NCBI GenBank assembly: GCA_964577375.1
Contig: CAZNYW010000012.1
Span: 1-64,000 of the forward strand
DNA: 64,000 bases
Direction: 5' to 3'
Source: DATKUC01 sp964577375
GTDB taxonomy: Bacteria > Spirochaetota > Spirochaetia > DSM-27196 > DATKUC01
In this document: positions 16,198-24,928 of the stretch, in pieces
How the letters are laid out: the number at the start of each line of letters is the position of its first letter
Numbering within the stretch: position 1 is the stretch's first letter
Made by a program: the position numbers and the translations under genes
Notes under the pieces: generated by a model
What the model saw: only the letters and a program-made list of their open reading frames with translations
Told to the model about the DNA's origin: nothing
Database searches by the model: none

Positions 16198-16986
16198 ATG
16201 AACACGATCGCCAATGTATTGCTGATTCTTCAGACGGTAGCCTCGGCCGGCCTGATAATGGTCGGGAGCGTGGTGGAGGGCTACGGTTACGGGCTTTCCC
16301 TGGGCACCGACTGGCCCTATCGCAACGACATATTCCACCTCGCACTGCGCGGCGATCCTGAGGCGTGGCACAGGATCATCGCTACCACCCTCGGCGTCAA
16401 TGCGGTGGTTCTCGCCATCCTTCTTCGTGATGTGAATGCGATCTCGGGGCTCATTCTGATCGGTTCGACCGCACTTCTCGGCATGGCGACCCTGAACGTG
16501 CTTGCCGGCAAAGCCCCGGCCTTCCTTCATGGCTTTCACGGTCTTCTCGCCTACAGCACGATGTTTGCCTATCTTGCGGAGCTGCTGCCGGGCTCACCGT
16601 CGGTGTGGCAACTGATGGAGACCACGATCCCCGTTCATGCCTTCCTTTTCATGGTGTTCCTCGGAGGGATGGTAACCGGCCAGCGCGGATACCAGCGGGC
16701 CATAGGCGCCTTCGTAATACCGAAGACAAAGGGGCAGTGGGTTTTTGTGGTGCACGGCCTCGGTTGGGCGCTCCTGGTCCTCACGCTTGCCTACTACGTC
16801 GGCTCGTACAATGGTGCGCTCGTCCTTGCGCTGCTACAGGCGCTGATAGGCTTCATGCTCTATCAATCGGTCAACGCGAGCCCGTCGAAGCCCGGCATCA
16901 TCACCGTTTTTCATCAGTCGATGGCTATGCTCATCTTTCTCGCGCTGGTATTTGCCTGGCAGATCAGGATTCCCTTCCTCGGCTGA
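16198..16986 (+). CDS. COX15/CtaA-like multi-pass membrane protein
   Basis: A 262-residue protein with about eight membrane helices and histidines at helix ends: WHRIIATTLG, LHGFHGLLAY, TIPVHAFLF, VVHGLGWALL and VFHQSMAML. The spacing recalls heme A synthase (COX15/CtaA), where paired histidines bind heme, but I see no extracytoplasmic cysteine pair. A heme-binding role is therefore a suggestion. ATG 16198 follows AGAAGGAAAGGGA; an upstream in-frame start at 16036 would read through the palindrome. The gene is alone between two palindrome copies. Confidence 0.5.
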   Translation: MNTIANVLLILQTVASAGLIMVGSVVEGYGYGLSLGTDWPYRNDIFHLALRGDPEAWHRIIATTLGVNAVVLAILLRDVNAISGLILIGSTALLGMATLNVLAGKAPAFLHGFHGLLAYSTMFAYLAELLPGSPSVWQLMETTIPVHAFLFMVFLGGMVTGQRGYQRAIGAFVIPKTKGQWVFVVHGLGWALLVLTLAYYVGSYNGALVLALLQALIGFMLYQSVNASPSKPGIITVFHQSMAMLIFLALVFAWQIRIPFLG

Positions 16987-17010
16987 CCGCCGGACCGGTT
17001 CATCCTTTCT

Positions 17011-17032
17011 TATCAACAGGGTTCTTTATACC
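17011..17032 (+). repeat. Dispersed palindrome at the end of the response regulator gene
   Basis: A 22-bp copy (TATCAACAGG to TTTATACC). On the minus strand it supplies the last codon and the TAA stop (17026-17028) of the response regulator gene. Confidence 0.75.
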
Positions 17033-17460
17033 ACGTCGAGGACGCCTCGGACGGTTTCCACGAGTTCCTCCGCGCGCCATGGCTTCCGTATGAAGCCGTC
17101 AAGCCGCGCGTGCGACTCGAGCCGCTCGACCGCCGCTTCGTCGGCATGGCCGGTGATCACGACGAACGGAATCTCGGGGTGTTGCAGGTGCACCTCTCTG
17201 ATGAACTGATCGCCCCGTGTACCGGGCATGAGCCAGTCGGTGATGATGAGCGCGATCTTCCCGCCGTCTGCGGCGGTCTCCTCTATCAGATCGTGCGCTT
17301 CCTGTGCGTTCAGCGCCGACTCGTAAAAGTATTCATTGCCGAACGCGCGCTGGAGCTCCTGCTTGAGCGCCAGCACTATTATCGCTTCGTCATCGACTAT
17401 TACGATCGTTTTCTCGGCCAACTTCTTCTTCCTGCTACTCGCATTCAAACTGGGGATCAA
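17026..17460 (-). CDS. Single-domain response regulator (CheY-like receiver)
   Basis: A 144-residue receiver domain with D23 and D24 as the acidic pocket, phospho-acceptor D75 in ITDWLMPG, T98-region VVITGHADE and the lysine of IRKPW. There is no output domain, so it must act by protein contact. It overlaps the histidine kinase gene by 26 nt, and the two surely form one signalling pair. Its final codon and stop lie inside a palindrome copy. Confidence 0.9.
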   Translation of the reverse strand: MIPSLNASSRKKKLAEKTIVIVDDEAIIVLALKQELQRAFGNEYFYESALNAQEAHDLIEETAADGGKIALIITDWLMPGTRGDQFIREVHLQHPEIPFVVITGHADEAAVERLESHARLDGFIRKPWRAEELVETVRGVLDVV

Positions 17461-19252
17461 TTGTTACGGTGAACTCGGTTCCCTCGCTGCCCGTGGTGAA
17501 TCCGATGGTCCCGCCGTGCTCCTCAATGATCTGCCTCGATATGCTCAGGCCCAGCCCGACGCCTTCGCCGGTAGGCTTCGTGCTGAAGAAAGGCGTGAAG
17601 ATCCGGTCTGCGATCTCAGACGGGATGACGGAACCGCTGTTCCGAATGGAGACCTGTACGCCTCCGCCGTTTTCCGCCTTCCCGCCCGCCGGGCAGATCC
17701 TGATCTCGAGGCGGCCGTGGTAGTTCATCGCCTGGATGGCGTTGCTCACCAGGTTCATCCAGACCTGGTTCAGCCGATCGCGAAAACAGCAGACATTCGG
17801 CACCGCCTCATACATGCGGACCACTTCGATGCCGTGTTTTAACGCATTCTGGTGAAGAAGCAGGGTAAGGTCAATCTCTTCCCGCAGGTCCACTCTTGTG
17901 GGCTTCAACGGTTCGTCCTGATGCGAATATATGCGCAGAGAGCGGACTACCGACGCGGCCTTTTCCGCTCCGAGGGTAACGATCTGCGTAGCGGAGGCGA
18001 TGGCCGCGAACTCCGCCGCGATGTGCACCATAAGGCGGCCGCGGCCTCCGCGCAGGAGCGGCAGTACCGGGTCGAGCTCGCCCGGAATGCCCAATCGCGC
18101 GAGCTCGGCTGCGACCGATGATGCCTCTTCGGGAGGAACGTTCGCGGCCTCGAGCAGTGCCTGAATCCGTTTCCGTTCTTTCCGGGAACCGAGTGTGGCC
18201 GAATCCCGGGCGGCGGAGGCCGATTCTGCGATCAGCCACTGCACTGCTGCGACCTCCTCGTCGGTGAGCTCGCGATAGGTAGCGGCGATGTTCGGAAGGG
18301 TGCGGTCGATCGCGGCTTCGAGACTTCGCGCCGCCGAGACCACCGCACCGATCGGAGTGTTGAGCTCGTGCGAGATTCCCGCAACGAGCTGTCCCAGGGC
18401 AGCCAGTTTTCCGGCTTCGACCAGCTTGTCCTGTGCCGCTGCGAGCGCGCGGCCGCGCTCCTCCACCCGGGATTCCAGCGTCGCATTAAGCTCGCGCAGC
18501 TTGCGTTCGCTGTCGCGCAGAGAGCCGAATACTCCCTGGAGTCTCCCCTGCAGGGTGTTGAAGGCGCTCGCGAGAAGTCCGAGCTCGTCGGTGCGCCGGG
18601 ATTCGCGGAGCAGGGCTGCCTCTTCGGGGTGCTCGGGGTCGATCGCGCGAATGCTTTCGGTGAGACTGCGAAGAGGACGGCCGAGCAGGCGATTGACGGC
18701 GATCACCATCACCAGTGACAGCAGGGCGACGAGAATTGCTGCGCGCGCGGCCCCGAACAGAACGGTTTGAGCGACCAGCCTTCGGGTGACCGTTGATGAG
18801 GGAAAGATTCTCAGAGTACCGAGTGCGCGAACCTGACTCGGTGCGAGCCGGTGCGTGATGACAAAACTCCGCGGAGGACCGAGCTTGTCGCCCGGCCGAT
18901 CATTCGAGCCCGGCGGAAGCACGATCCCCGGTTCCGCCGACCGGGCGATGATATTTCCTTCCAGGCCGCGTATCTCTGCCCCCGCGAACACGGGATTGCG
19001 CAGCGCGGAAGACAGGATAGTACGCATGAGCTCGGTGTCGAGGTTCCAGAGCGCTATGTCGAGTTGGGGCAGAATCGCCTGAGTCAGCGAGTTGAGCTGC
19101 TGCTCGAAGTTCTGCTCCGCATTGGCTCGAACGAGAAACGCTTCTGCGGCAGTCACCAGAACCGCAGCACTCAGATAGAGGCCGAGGCTGACGGCGACAA
19201 GGCGAGAAGCGAGACCATGCCTTGCAACTATTGCGAGGCGGGCGTCCTTCAC
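17435..19252 (-). CDS. Membrane sensor histidine kinase with insertion after the H-box
   Basis: A 605-residue kinase: membrane segment near 18-40, periplasmic region 45-160, second membrane segment 165-188, HAMP 189-240, coiled coil 245-285, H-box with H295 in GISHELNTPIG, and an ATPase domain with NLVSNAIQAM and GVGLGLSISRQIIEEHGG. Between the H-box and the second dimerisation helix (VVRSLRIYSHQDE, about 436) lie some 115 extra helical residues. It is coupled to the binding protein upstream and the receiver downstream by overlapping ends, so it likely senses the ligand of that binding protein. Confidence 0.9.
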   Translation of the reverse strand: MKDARLAIVARHGLASRLVAVSLGLYLSAAVLVTAAEAFLVRANAEQNFEQQLNSLTQAILPQLDIALWNLDTELMRTILSSALRNPVFAGAEIRGLEGNIIARSAEPGIVLPPGSNDRPGDKLGPPRSFVITHRLAPSQVRALGTLRIFPSSTVTRRLVAQTVLFGAARAAILVALLSLVMVIAVNRLLGRPLRSLTESIRAIDPEHPEEAALLRESRRTDELGLLASAFNTLQGRLQGVFGSLRDSERKLRELNATLESRVEERGRALAAAQDKLVEAGKLAALGQLVAGISHELNTPIGAVVSAARSLEAAIDRTLPNIAATYRELTDEEVAAVQWLIAESASAARDSATLGSRKERKRIQALLEAANVPPEEASSVAAELARLGIPGELDPVLPLLRGGRGRLMVHIAAEFAAIASATQIVTLGAEKAASVVRSLRIYSHQDEPLKPTRVDLREEIDLTLLLHQNALKHGIEVVRMYEAVPNVCCFRDRLNQVWMNLVSNAIQAMNYHGRLEIRICPAGGKAENGGGVQVSIRNSGSVIPSEIADRIFTPFFSTKPTGEGVGLGLSISRQIIEEHGGTIGFTTGSEGTEFTVTIDPQFECE

Positions 19253-20076
19253 CTGTTTTTCCAGTCGGTCAGGCCGTATGCAGCAAGGATCGACGCGAGA
19301 CGACCGTTCGAACGGAGCTCACGGACTCCGTTTGACAACATGTCGGCAAGGTCGACGGCGTAGGGACTCTCCGGAGAAAATGCTACGTAGATGTTGGTAG
19401 GTTCGGAGCCCCGTCCAGCTTCACGGACCTTCGCTTCCACGTTCAGTTGCCACGCAGTATAGCGCAGTGAGGTTTCGCTGTCGACGATCGCGTCAATTCT
19501 GCCGTTCAACAGCTTTCGAAAATTGGCCTCGAGCGCGCGATCACCGCTCATTATCTGCACTCTTCTCTCGTCATCGCCGTACCTGCGGATGTAGTCGTTC
19601 AACCACTCGCGGTAGTCGTAGCCGGCTATCACGCCAAGTGAGACTTCACTCAGACTGGCAACCCCGTCGAAGGTCCAGACGGAGGTCGAGAGCGTGTAGA
19701 AGCCGAGCCGGTTTATTGCCAGCTCTTCGGCCGGAAACACAAGTCCGGCGCCGTCGACCTTCGAGGCGCCGACGACTGCCGTATAGATTCCCGCCCGCGT
19801 GTCTGAGAGCGCCCGGTTCCATGGCACGAGCTGGTATATGATCGAGATTCCCTGCGGCTCGAACACTGCCCTCAGTATGTCGATCATGTAGCCTTCGCGT
19901 CTCCGGTTGGGAGCAATCCCGTCGGGGATCATATTGAAGGGCGGCCATTCGTCACCGACAACGGTTATCGTTCGTTCCTGTGTCCGTAACTCCGGCTGTG
20001 CGGACGCGCTGACTGTCCCGAAAAGCGCGGCCGAAAGCCAGGTCGCAGCAAGGATCCTCAATGCACGGCTGTTCAT
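19249..20076 (-). CDS. Family 3 periplasmic solute-binding protein
   Basis: A 275-residue protein with a Sec signal peptide (cleavage after VSASA, about residue 26). VGDEWPPFNMIPDG and EGYMIDILRAVFEPQGI are hallmarks of the amino-acid-type family 3 binding fold, and a C-terminal LASILAAYGL helix is present. No permease or ATPase is adjacent; instead its stop overlaps the start of the histidine kinase gene. It probably delivers ligand information to that kinase and does not serve transport. This is inferred from gene order. Confidence 0.82.
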   Translation of the reverse strand: MNSRALRILAATWLSAALFGTVSASAQPELRTQERTITVVGDEWPPFNMIPDGIAPNRRREGYMIDILRAVFEPQGISIIYQLVPWNRALSDTRAGIYTAVVGASKVDGAGLVFPAEELAINRLGFYTLSTSVWTFDGVASLSEVSLGVIAGYDYREWLNDYIRRYGDDERRVQIMSGDRALEANFRKLLNGRIDAIVDSETSLRYTAWQLNVEAKVREAGRGSEPTNIYVAFSPESPYAVDLADMLSNGVRELRSNGRLASILAAYGLTDWKNR

Positions 20077-20156
20077 AGTGTTCTCTAATCAATATACCAC
20101 GACAAAGAATCGAAGTCGTGGAACAGCTTTCGGCAGCGCAGTTCGCCGATTTTACC

Positions 20157-21080
20157 TCAGCTGCTCGATGAGCGACGACGTTCGCCCAGCGATTTCCAGA
20201 GGAAGAAGCCGACGATAACGAAGGTCGCGATCGGCGATACCCAGCTCGGTACTTCTATGTGGAAACTGTCGGCGAGCATCACCGACCCGAGGCACAGAAT
20301 GGAATACATCGCGCCGTTCTTGAGGTATCGATAGCGGCGGATCTTCTCGATGTTGCCGATCGTCAGTTGACGCACAACCACCGCACCGATGCCGTTTCCC
20401 ACGAGAATCAGGGGAACCGCGAGCGTGAAGGCAAACGCGCCGAGAACGCCGTCAATCGAGAAGGTAGCATCAATCACCTCGAGATAGAGAATCTTGCTCA
20501 GGTCGGACAGACCTGAATCCCGGAGATTGCCCTCCTGCTGCTCGGCATTCTGCTTGAATCCGTGGGTAATGAAGAACGCCGTCGAGCCGATGACGGCACC
20601 GAAAGCGAGCATGGAGCCCTGCTTGAGCGCGAACCACACGACGACACTGAGAATCGCCGACACCACCGCGTAAAACCATGCGCCGTTTCGTTGAAAGAAA
20701 CGTTCTCCCGGCAGGCCGAACTCCTTGTGCTCGAGAAAGAGCCAGTGAAAGAACAGGAACACCAGAAATGTGCCTCCTCCAATCAACAGGGTGGGCGAGG
20801 AGGCAGAGATCGCATTCTGGATCCGGGAGTCCGAAGAGAAGGTCGCGGTGAATGAACCGATGAGACCCATCTCCGGCAGCGTCAACCACACGATCAACCA
20901 GGGCAGAAGGCCGCGGACGACAAAAACGGCGAAGATTATTCCCCAGAACAGAAACCATTTCCGCGCCCGGTCGCCCATCGTGCCCAGCACCTCCGCGTTG
21001 ATGATCGCGTTGTCGATGCTGCTGATGATCTCAAAGAGCGCCAGCCCGAGTACGGTAAGAACTGCCGCGATTACTTCCAT
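20157..21080 (-). CDS. DUF475-family membrane protein (TerC-related)
   Basis: A 307-residue protein with about nine membrane segments. Two related acidic helices, ALFEIISSIDNAIINAEVL and LEVIDATFSIDGVLGAFAF, have the repeated E-x-x-x-S-x-D pattern of DUF475 and the TerC/LysE superfamily, which are linked to metal or tellurium stress in other bacteria. The specific function is unknown. It has its own intergenic regions on both sides. Confidence 0.8.
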   Translation of the reverse strand: MEVIAAVLTVLGLALFEIISSIDNAIINAEVLGTMGDRARKWFLFWGIIFAVFVVRGLLPWLIVWLTLPEMGLIGSFTATFSSDSRIQNAISASSPTLLIGGGTFLVFLFFHWLFLEHKEFGLPGERFFQRNGAWFYAVVSAILSVVVWFALKQGSMLAFGAVIGSTAFFITHGFKQNAEQQEGNLRDSGLSDLSKILYLEVIDATFSIDGVLGAFAFTLAVPLILVGNGIGAVVVRQLTIGNIEKIRRYRYLKNGAMYSILCLGSVMLADSFHIEVPSWVSPIATFVIVGFFLWKSLGERRRSSSS

Positions 21081-21180
21081 GGTCGAAGTATATCAACAAG
21101 TCTGCCCCGAACAGGCCGGCGGCGCGCGATATTCCGGTTATTCAGCACAAATCCTTGCGCATGAAGACTTAAGACCGAAA

Positions 21181-21202
21181 TATCAACACGGTTCTTGATA
21201 CC
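21181..21202 (+). repeat. Dispersed palindrome upstream of the SLATT-like gene
   Basis: A 22-bp copy (TATCAACACG to TTGATACC) preceded by GAAA, as in the copy at 57701. A half copy, TATCAACAAG at 21091-21100, lies 90 nt to the left. Confidence 0.8.
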
Positions 21203-21288
21203 ACCCGGAAAGCGTAGTGATTTAGTGATATATATTCTCTCGTAGGCACCGCGCTACTATCCTTTACCCAACCATGGAGATCCGTCCC

Positions 21289-21978
21289 ATGCCGAAAGAG
21301 TCAACAACCGAACCGGTGCCCGTTCACGTGCGAAGCGAAGAATCCATCTACGTCGATCTGGTCAAAAAGATACGGCTGCAAAGGGGGCTTCACCGCTACT
21401 ATGAGCTTCGCACGCGGTACGTGGCGACGACAATACGAATCATAAACATCGTCCTGCCTGCCCACATCGTCTTTCTGGTCTTCTCGGATCTCACCTCGCT
21501 GACGCATCTGGTACGATGGCTGACGCCGGCGGTGGTCGAGATCACGATTGGTGGGGCGGGATTCGTGCTTTTCATCACGAGCCTGGTAACGGAGGTCTTC
21601 AAGGGCGACAAGCGCCACCTGGACCACCGGCGGGCCATCGAGCGCTACAACGAGCTGCTGCAGGAAATCGAGCTTTCGGATTTCAGCGGCCGCTCGGCGA
21701 AGATGCGGAGCGAGCTCTTCGAGAGCTACCACAAGCGCTATCTGCAGATTACCGTTACCAGCCCGACCTTTACCGATAAGCAGTTCGAAACCGCGATGAC
21801 CTACCTGATCCGGTCGAAGGCGCTCAAGCTTGCGCGGAAGGAGAATCCGTTTGCGTCGCCCTGGCACGCGCGAAAGATTGCGCGGACCAAGGTGCCGGAG
21901 GTGCTGTCGGACGAGACCGATCCGCTGTACGAGCTGCCGCTCAATCGTCGGAGCGAGACTGCGCAGACGAAGGCGTAG
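21289..21978 (+). CDS. Two-TM protein, SLATT-like
   Basis: A 229-residue protein: a basic amphipathic N-terminus, two adjacent membrane segments (about residues 55-72 and 82-100), then a helical HLDHRRAIERYNELLQEIE stretch and a basic C-terminus. This layout resembles SLATT-type two-TM proteins, predicted pore-forming effectors of nucleotide-based defence systems, but the match is by pattern only. ATG 21289 has GGAG 9 nt upstream; an ATG at 21274 is possible. No cyclase or SLOG partner gene is next to it. Palindrome copies lie on both sides. Confidence 0.5.
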   Translation: MPKESTTEPVPVHVRSEESIYVDLVKKIRLQRGLHRYYELRTRYVATTIRIINIVLPAHIVFLVFSDLTSLTHLVRWLTPAVVEITIGGAGFVLFITSLVTEVFKGDKRHLDHRRAIERYNELLQEIELSDFSGRSAKMRSELFESYHKRYLQITVTSPTFTDKQFETAMTYLIRSKALKLARKENPFASPWHARKIARTKVPEVLSDETDPLYELPLNRRSETAQTKA

Positions 21979-21985
21979 CCTGCAA

Positions 21986-22122
21986 GGTTTCAGCAAGCGT
22001 GTTGATAAATCGCCTTATGTTCTTTCGGTAAAAATATTTAGCCGAACATTCCCGGTGACTGCAGGCTAACTGTCGACAATGGGCGAATATGGTCAGACGG
22101 TATCAACAGGCTTCTTGATACC
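21986..22122. repeat. 137-bp paired palindrome element, copy 2
   Basis: Left unit 21986-22007 (GGTTTCAGC to GTTGATA) and right unit 22101-22122 (TATCAACAGG to TTGATACC) are inverted around a 93-nt linker, the same total and linker length as the element at 9248. The linker matches that element in the opposite orientation. TTAGCC and GGCTAA inside the linker can pair and form an inner stem. It lies between convergent SLATT-like and CPBP genes; the CPBP stop codon abuts it. Confidence 0.82.
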
Positions 22123-23031
22123 TCACGGAGCCTGGGAATCTCCCGGCTTCGTCCCGGTCTTTGTCGTCGCTACTATCGCTGCTGCAAGGGCGACGAAGAG
22201 AGCCGCGGAAAGCGCCACTGCAAGCGGGGTAAAACCGCTTTCGTCGATGAACGGGGAGGGTCTCAGATTCGCGTTTGAGAGGTAGATCAGGGTGGCGTTG
22301 TAGGCGAAATGGGCGCCCATCGTTGTATAGATGGATCGGTAGCGCGAATAGAGAAACCCGAGGTAGACCCCCACCATGATCAGCGACGGGAGGCTCAGGA
22401 CCTCCTGGTGGTAGAGCGCGAACACCGTCCCCGATATGAGATAGTGCCAGGGTGCCCGCATTTTCCGCTGGAGCGTTCGCTGGAAGTAACCCCGGAAAAG
22501 CGTTTCCTCACAGATTGCCGGGGTGACGGCAATGGCGAAGTAGACAAGAAGCATCTGGGCACCGGAACGCGGCCGGACGAGCGGTGAGGAGTCGGCGAGT
22601 TTCTGGAGACCCGGTACGAGCGAATAGATCAGGCGGCCGATATACTCCACGGAGGGCAGAAGCGCGAGAACACCGGCGATCGCAAGTACCACACCGCCCG
22701 GAGGCAGGCGGCGATAGCCGAGATAGGCGAACACACTGCGGCTGTGCCACCGGCGAACGCTTATCACCGTCAGCAGAAAGAGCAGCAGATACTGGGTCAG
22801 CGCAAGAATGACGAGTATCGGTACCCGGTAGCGACTGTAGAACTGCCGGAGGACCGAGCGGATGTCGCCTGCCGACATGGAGCTCCGGTGGGCGAGCTCG
22901 TCGATCAGGACGTAGCCGTTGAGAAGCAGCGACTGAGCCAGGAAGTAGAAGGTGCCGAGACCGATTACCAGCAGTACGGCTGCGGTCAGCGGATTCCGGT
23001 TACCGCCTTCCCATCGGCCGTCAAGCTCCAT
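22123..23031 (-). CDS. CPBP-family intramembrane metalloprotease
   Basis: A 302-residue multi-pass protein. The CPBP (Abi) motifs are EE at 175-176 with R180 (CEETLFRGYFQR), H208 in FALYHQE, and H241/N245 in GAHFAYNATL, which together form the metal-dependent intramembrane protease site. Members process CAAX-like or other membrane substrates. ATG 23031 overlaps the previous gene by 11 nt; the open frame upstream is only its antisense-biased extension. It is likely co-transcribed with the multi-pass protein and UppP. Confidence 0.85.
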   Translation of the reverse strand: MELDGRWEGGNRNPLTAAVLLVIGLGTFYFLAQSLLLNGYVLIDELAHRSSMSAGDIRSVLRQFYSRYRVPILVILALTQYLLLFLLTVISVRRWHSRSVFAYLGYRRLPPGGVVLAIAGVLALLPSVEYIGRLIYSLVPGLQKLADSSPLVRPRSGAQMLLVYFAIAVTPAICEETLFRGYFQRTLQRKMRAPWHYLISGTVFALYHQEVLSLPSLIMVGVYLGFLYSRYRSIYTTMGAHFAYNATLIYLSNANLRPSPFIDESGFTPLAVALSAALFVALAAAIVATTKTGTKPGDSQAP

Positions 23032-24097
23032 CCGTTTCGGCTCCGGCGGCGGGTGGTTCCGTTTCCGGCGGCACAGGTGCCGGCGGCTCGGACGCCGGCG
23101 GCTCAGAGGCCGGCAGGGGCGGCGGCAGCTCGCCTCTTCGGAATTTGAGGTCGATGTAGAACAGACCGTAAAACACCGGATAGAACACCGTGGTGGCGAC
23201 TCCCTGTATCGCCATTGCGACACCGATGCCGCCGGACATCCCCCGGAAGCCGTCCAGCATCCGGAGCGAGGCGTCTGCCCCGCCTCCGCTGTTGTCGGCC
23301 GCGAAGCTCATTGCCTGCGAGATGGCGGGAAGCAGGCTTATCGTGATGATCGGCGTGGTAATGAGTCCCATCGCGAACGAGAACATCATCGATATGAGCA
23401 GGGATATGCCGAGCACGCGCCAGAATCCGCCTCTGACGAGCCGTACGCTGTGCACGAGCCCGTCGTACGGATTGTACCGGTCGAACACCACCGCCTGCGC
23501 CCCGAAGAAGAGATAGACCGACAGAGCGAGGATCGCGGCGATTGCGATGATGTAGGCGGTGATAATTGCGATGGCCATGATCGTGCCGGAGTGTCTACTC
23601 AGGAGGCTGAGCAGCGCGCCGATCCCGCCGAGAATGACCGCGGCTACCATAACCGCGAATACCGCGGCGACCTTGATGAGCCCCTGCAGCACCACCGGCC
23701 AGAAGGAACGCTTCCAGGTTATGCGCGCATAGGCTGCAGGCGGTGGCGCCATGCCGCCTGCGGCAATGGCGACGTTGTGGCCCACCGCGAGGTTCACGAA
23801 GAGCTGGCCGAGTCCTGCGACGAGAGCGAGCAGGAGCATCCATCCGATCGAAGGGGCCAGCCGGATCAGTATCTCCGTACCTGCCGACTCTTCGGGCAGA
23901 TGCAGGTGGACCAGATCGGATATCGTGCCGAACAGATGCGAGATCGTCAACGCCATCAGAAACGAGACCGGAACATAGAGTGCCACCGAATATCCGAGGC
24001 TCGTCCGCCAGGTGCGGGCGACCATTTTGAAGGTCCGGTCGAACAGGTCTGAGAGAGTGTATCTGCCGATGAATTCCGTCCGCCCGTGCAGGTACAT
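23021..24097 (-). CDS. Multi-pass membrane protein with Pro-rich tail
   Basis: A 358-residue protein with about six to eight membrane helices (residues 30-320). It starts with a cytoplasmic segment (YTLSDLFDRTFKMVARTWR) like that of the glycerophosphoryl-diester-phosphodiesterase membrane-domain superfamily, whose function is unclear. The last 35 residues are repeats of PPASEPP type, very rich in Pro, Ala and Glu, probably a disordered cytoplasmic tail. It starts 6 nt after uppP and overlaps the CPBP gene, so the three form an operon. Confidence 0.6.
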   Translation of the reverse strand: MYLHGRTEFIGRYTLSDLFDRTFKMVARTWRTSLGYSVALYVPVSFLMALTISHLFGTISDLVHLHLPEESAGTEILIRLAPSIGWMLLLALVAGLGQLFVNLAVGHNVAIAAGGMAPPPAAYARITWKRSFWPVVLQGLIKVAAVFAVMVAAVILGGIGALLSLLSRHSGTIMAIAIITAYIIAIAAILALSVYLFFGAQAVVFDRYNPYDGLVHSVRLVRGGFWRVLGISLLISMMFSFAMGLITTPIITISLLPAISQAMSFAADNSGGGADASLRMLDGFRGMSGGIGVAMAIQGVATTVFYPVFYGLFYIDLKFRRGELPPPLPASEPPASEPPAPVPPETEPPAAGAETDGA

Positions 24098-24103
24098 GCA
24101 GCG

Positions 24104-24928
24104 TTACAGCCTCAGGACCAGGAGGATGACGATGACTACCACGCCAAGGGCGATGCGGTAGTACCCGAAGGGGACGAAGTCGCGCTTTCTGACGAAGTTG
24201 AGAAAGGCGCGCACGACGAACATTGCACAGATGAAGGCGACGACGAACCCGACGAACATCAGCAGCCACTCAAAGCCGGTAAAGTGCAAACCCTGCTTCA
24301 CGAGGGTAAGTCCGCTCGCGCCTACCATCACCGGCACCGCGAGGAAGAAGGAGAACTCGGCGGCGGCGGCGCGGCCAAGTCCCATTATCATGCCTCCGAT
24401 TATCGTGGCTGCAGCGCGCGAGGTGCCGGGGATCAGGGCGAGCGTCTGGAACAACCCGATGGCGAACGCTACCATAAGCGACATCTTATGCACGTCGGTA
24501 AGGCGCGTCCTGTCGCCGCGCTTGAACACGTACTCCATGATGATCAGCATAATCCCGTAGAACACCAGAGCGATCGACACCACAAGCGGGTTGAAGAGCC
24601 GCTCGGTGATGAACTTGTCCAGAAGAAAGCCGAGAATCGCCGCGGGGATGACTCCGACGATGACGCGCAGCCACAGCTGCCAGGTGCGCGAGCGCTCGGC
24701 CGAGGGTACTGCCCACGGCCAGAGTGTTTTCCAGAACAGCACGACTATCGCCAGTATGGCCCCGAGCTGTATTACCACCAAGAAGGCGGTGACGAACTGG
24801 GGACTGCCGGCAAGATGAATGAAGTGGTCGACAATGATCAGGTGGCCGGTGCTGCTTACCGGCAGGAACTCGGTAACACCTTCGACGATCCCGAGAAAGG
24901 CAGCCTTGATCAGCTCGAGTATGTGCAT
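24104..24928 (-). CDS. uppP: Undecaprenyl-diphosphatase UppP/BacA
   Basis: A 274-residue integral membrane enzyme. The active-site motifs EGVTEFLPVSSTGHLI (residues 17-32) and PGTSRAAATIIGGM are complete. It recycles undecaprenyl diphosphate to the monophosphate carrier used for peptidoglycan and other envelope glycans, and raises bacitracin tolerance. It is the first gene of the minus-strand operon that continues with the multi-pass protein and the CPBP protease. Confidence 0.95.
   Translation of the reverse strand: MHILELIKAAFLGIVEGVTEFLPVSSTGHLIIVDHFIHLAGSPQFVTAFLVVIQLGAILAIVVLFWKTLWPWAVPSAERSRTWQLWLRVIVGVIPAAILGFLLDKFITERLFNPLVVSIALVFYGIMLIIMEYVFKRGDRTRLTDVHKMSLMVAFAIGLFQTLALIPGTSRAAATIIGGMIMGLGRAAAAEFSFFLAVPVMVGASGLTLVKQGLHFTGFEWLLMFVGFVVAFICAMFVVRAFLNFVRKRDFVPFGYYRIALGVVVIVILLVLRL

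Noticed and set aside
9248..22122. The repeats as integron attC recombination sites (cassette array)
   Set aside because: The core GTTGATA does not fit GTTRRRY, the paired cores face the wrong way for attC, gene orientation is mixed and no integrase is visible.
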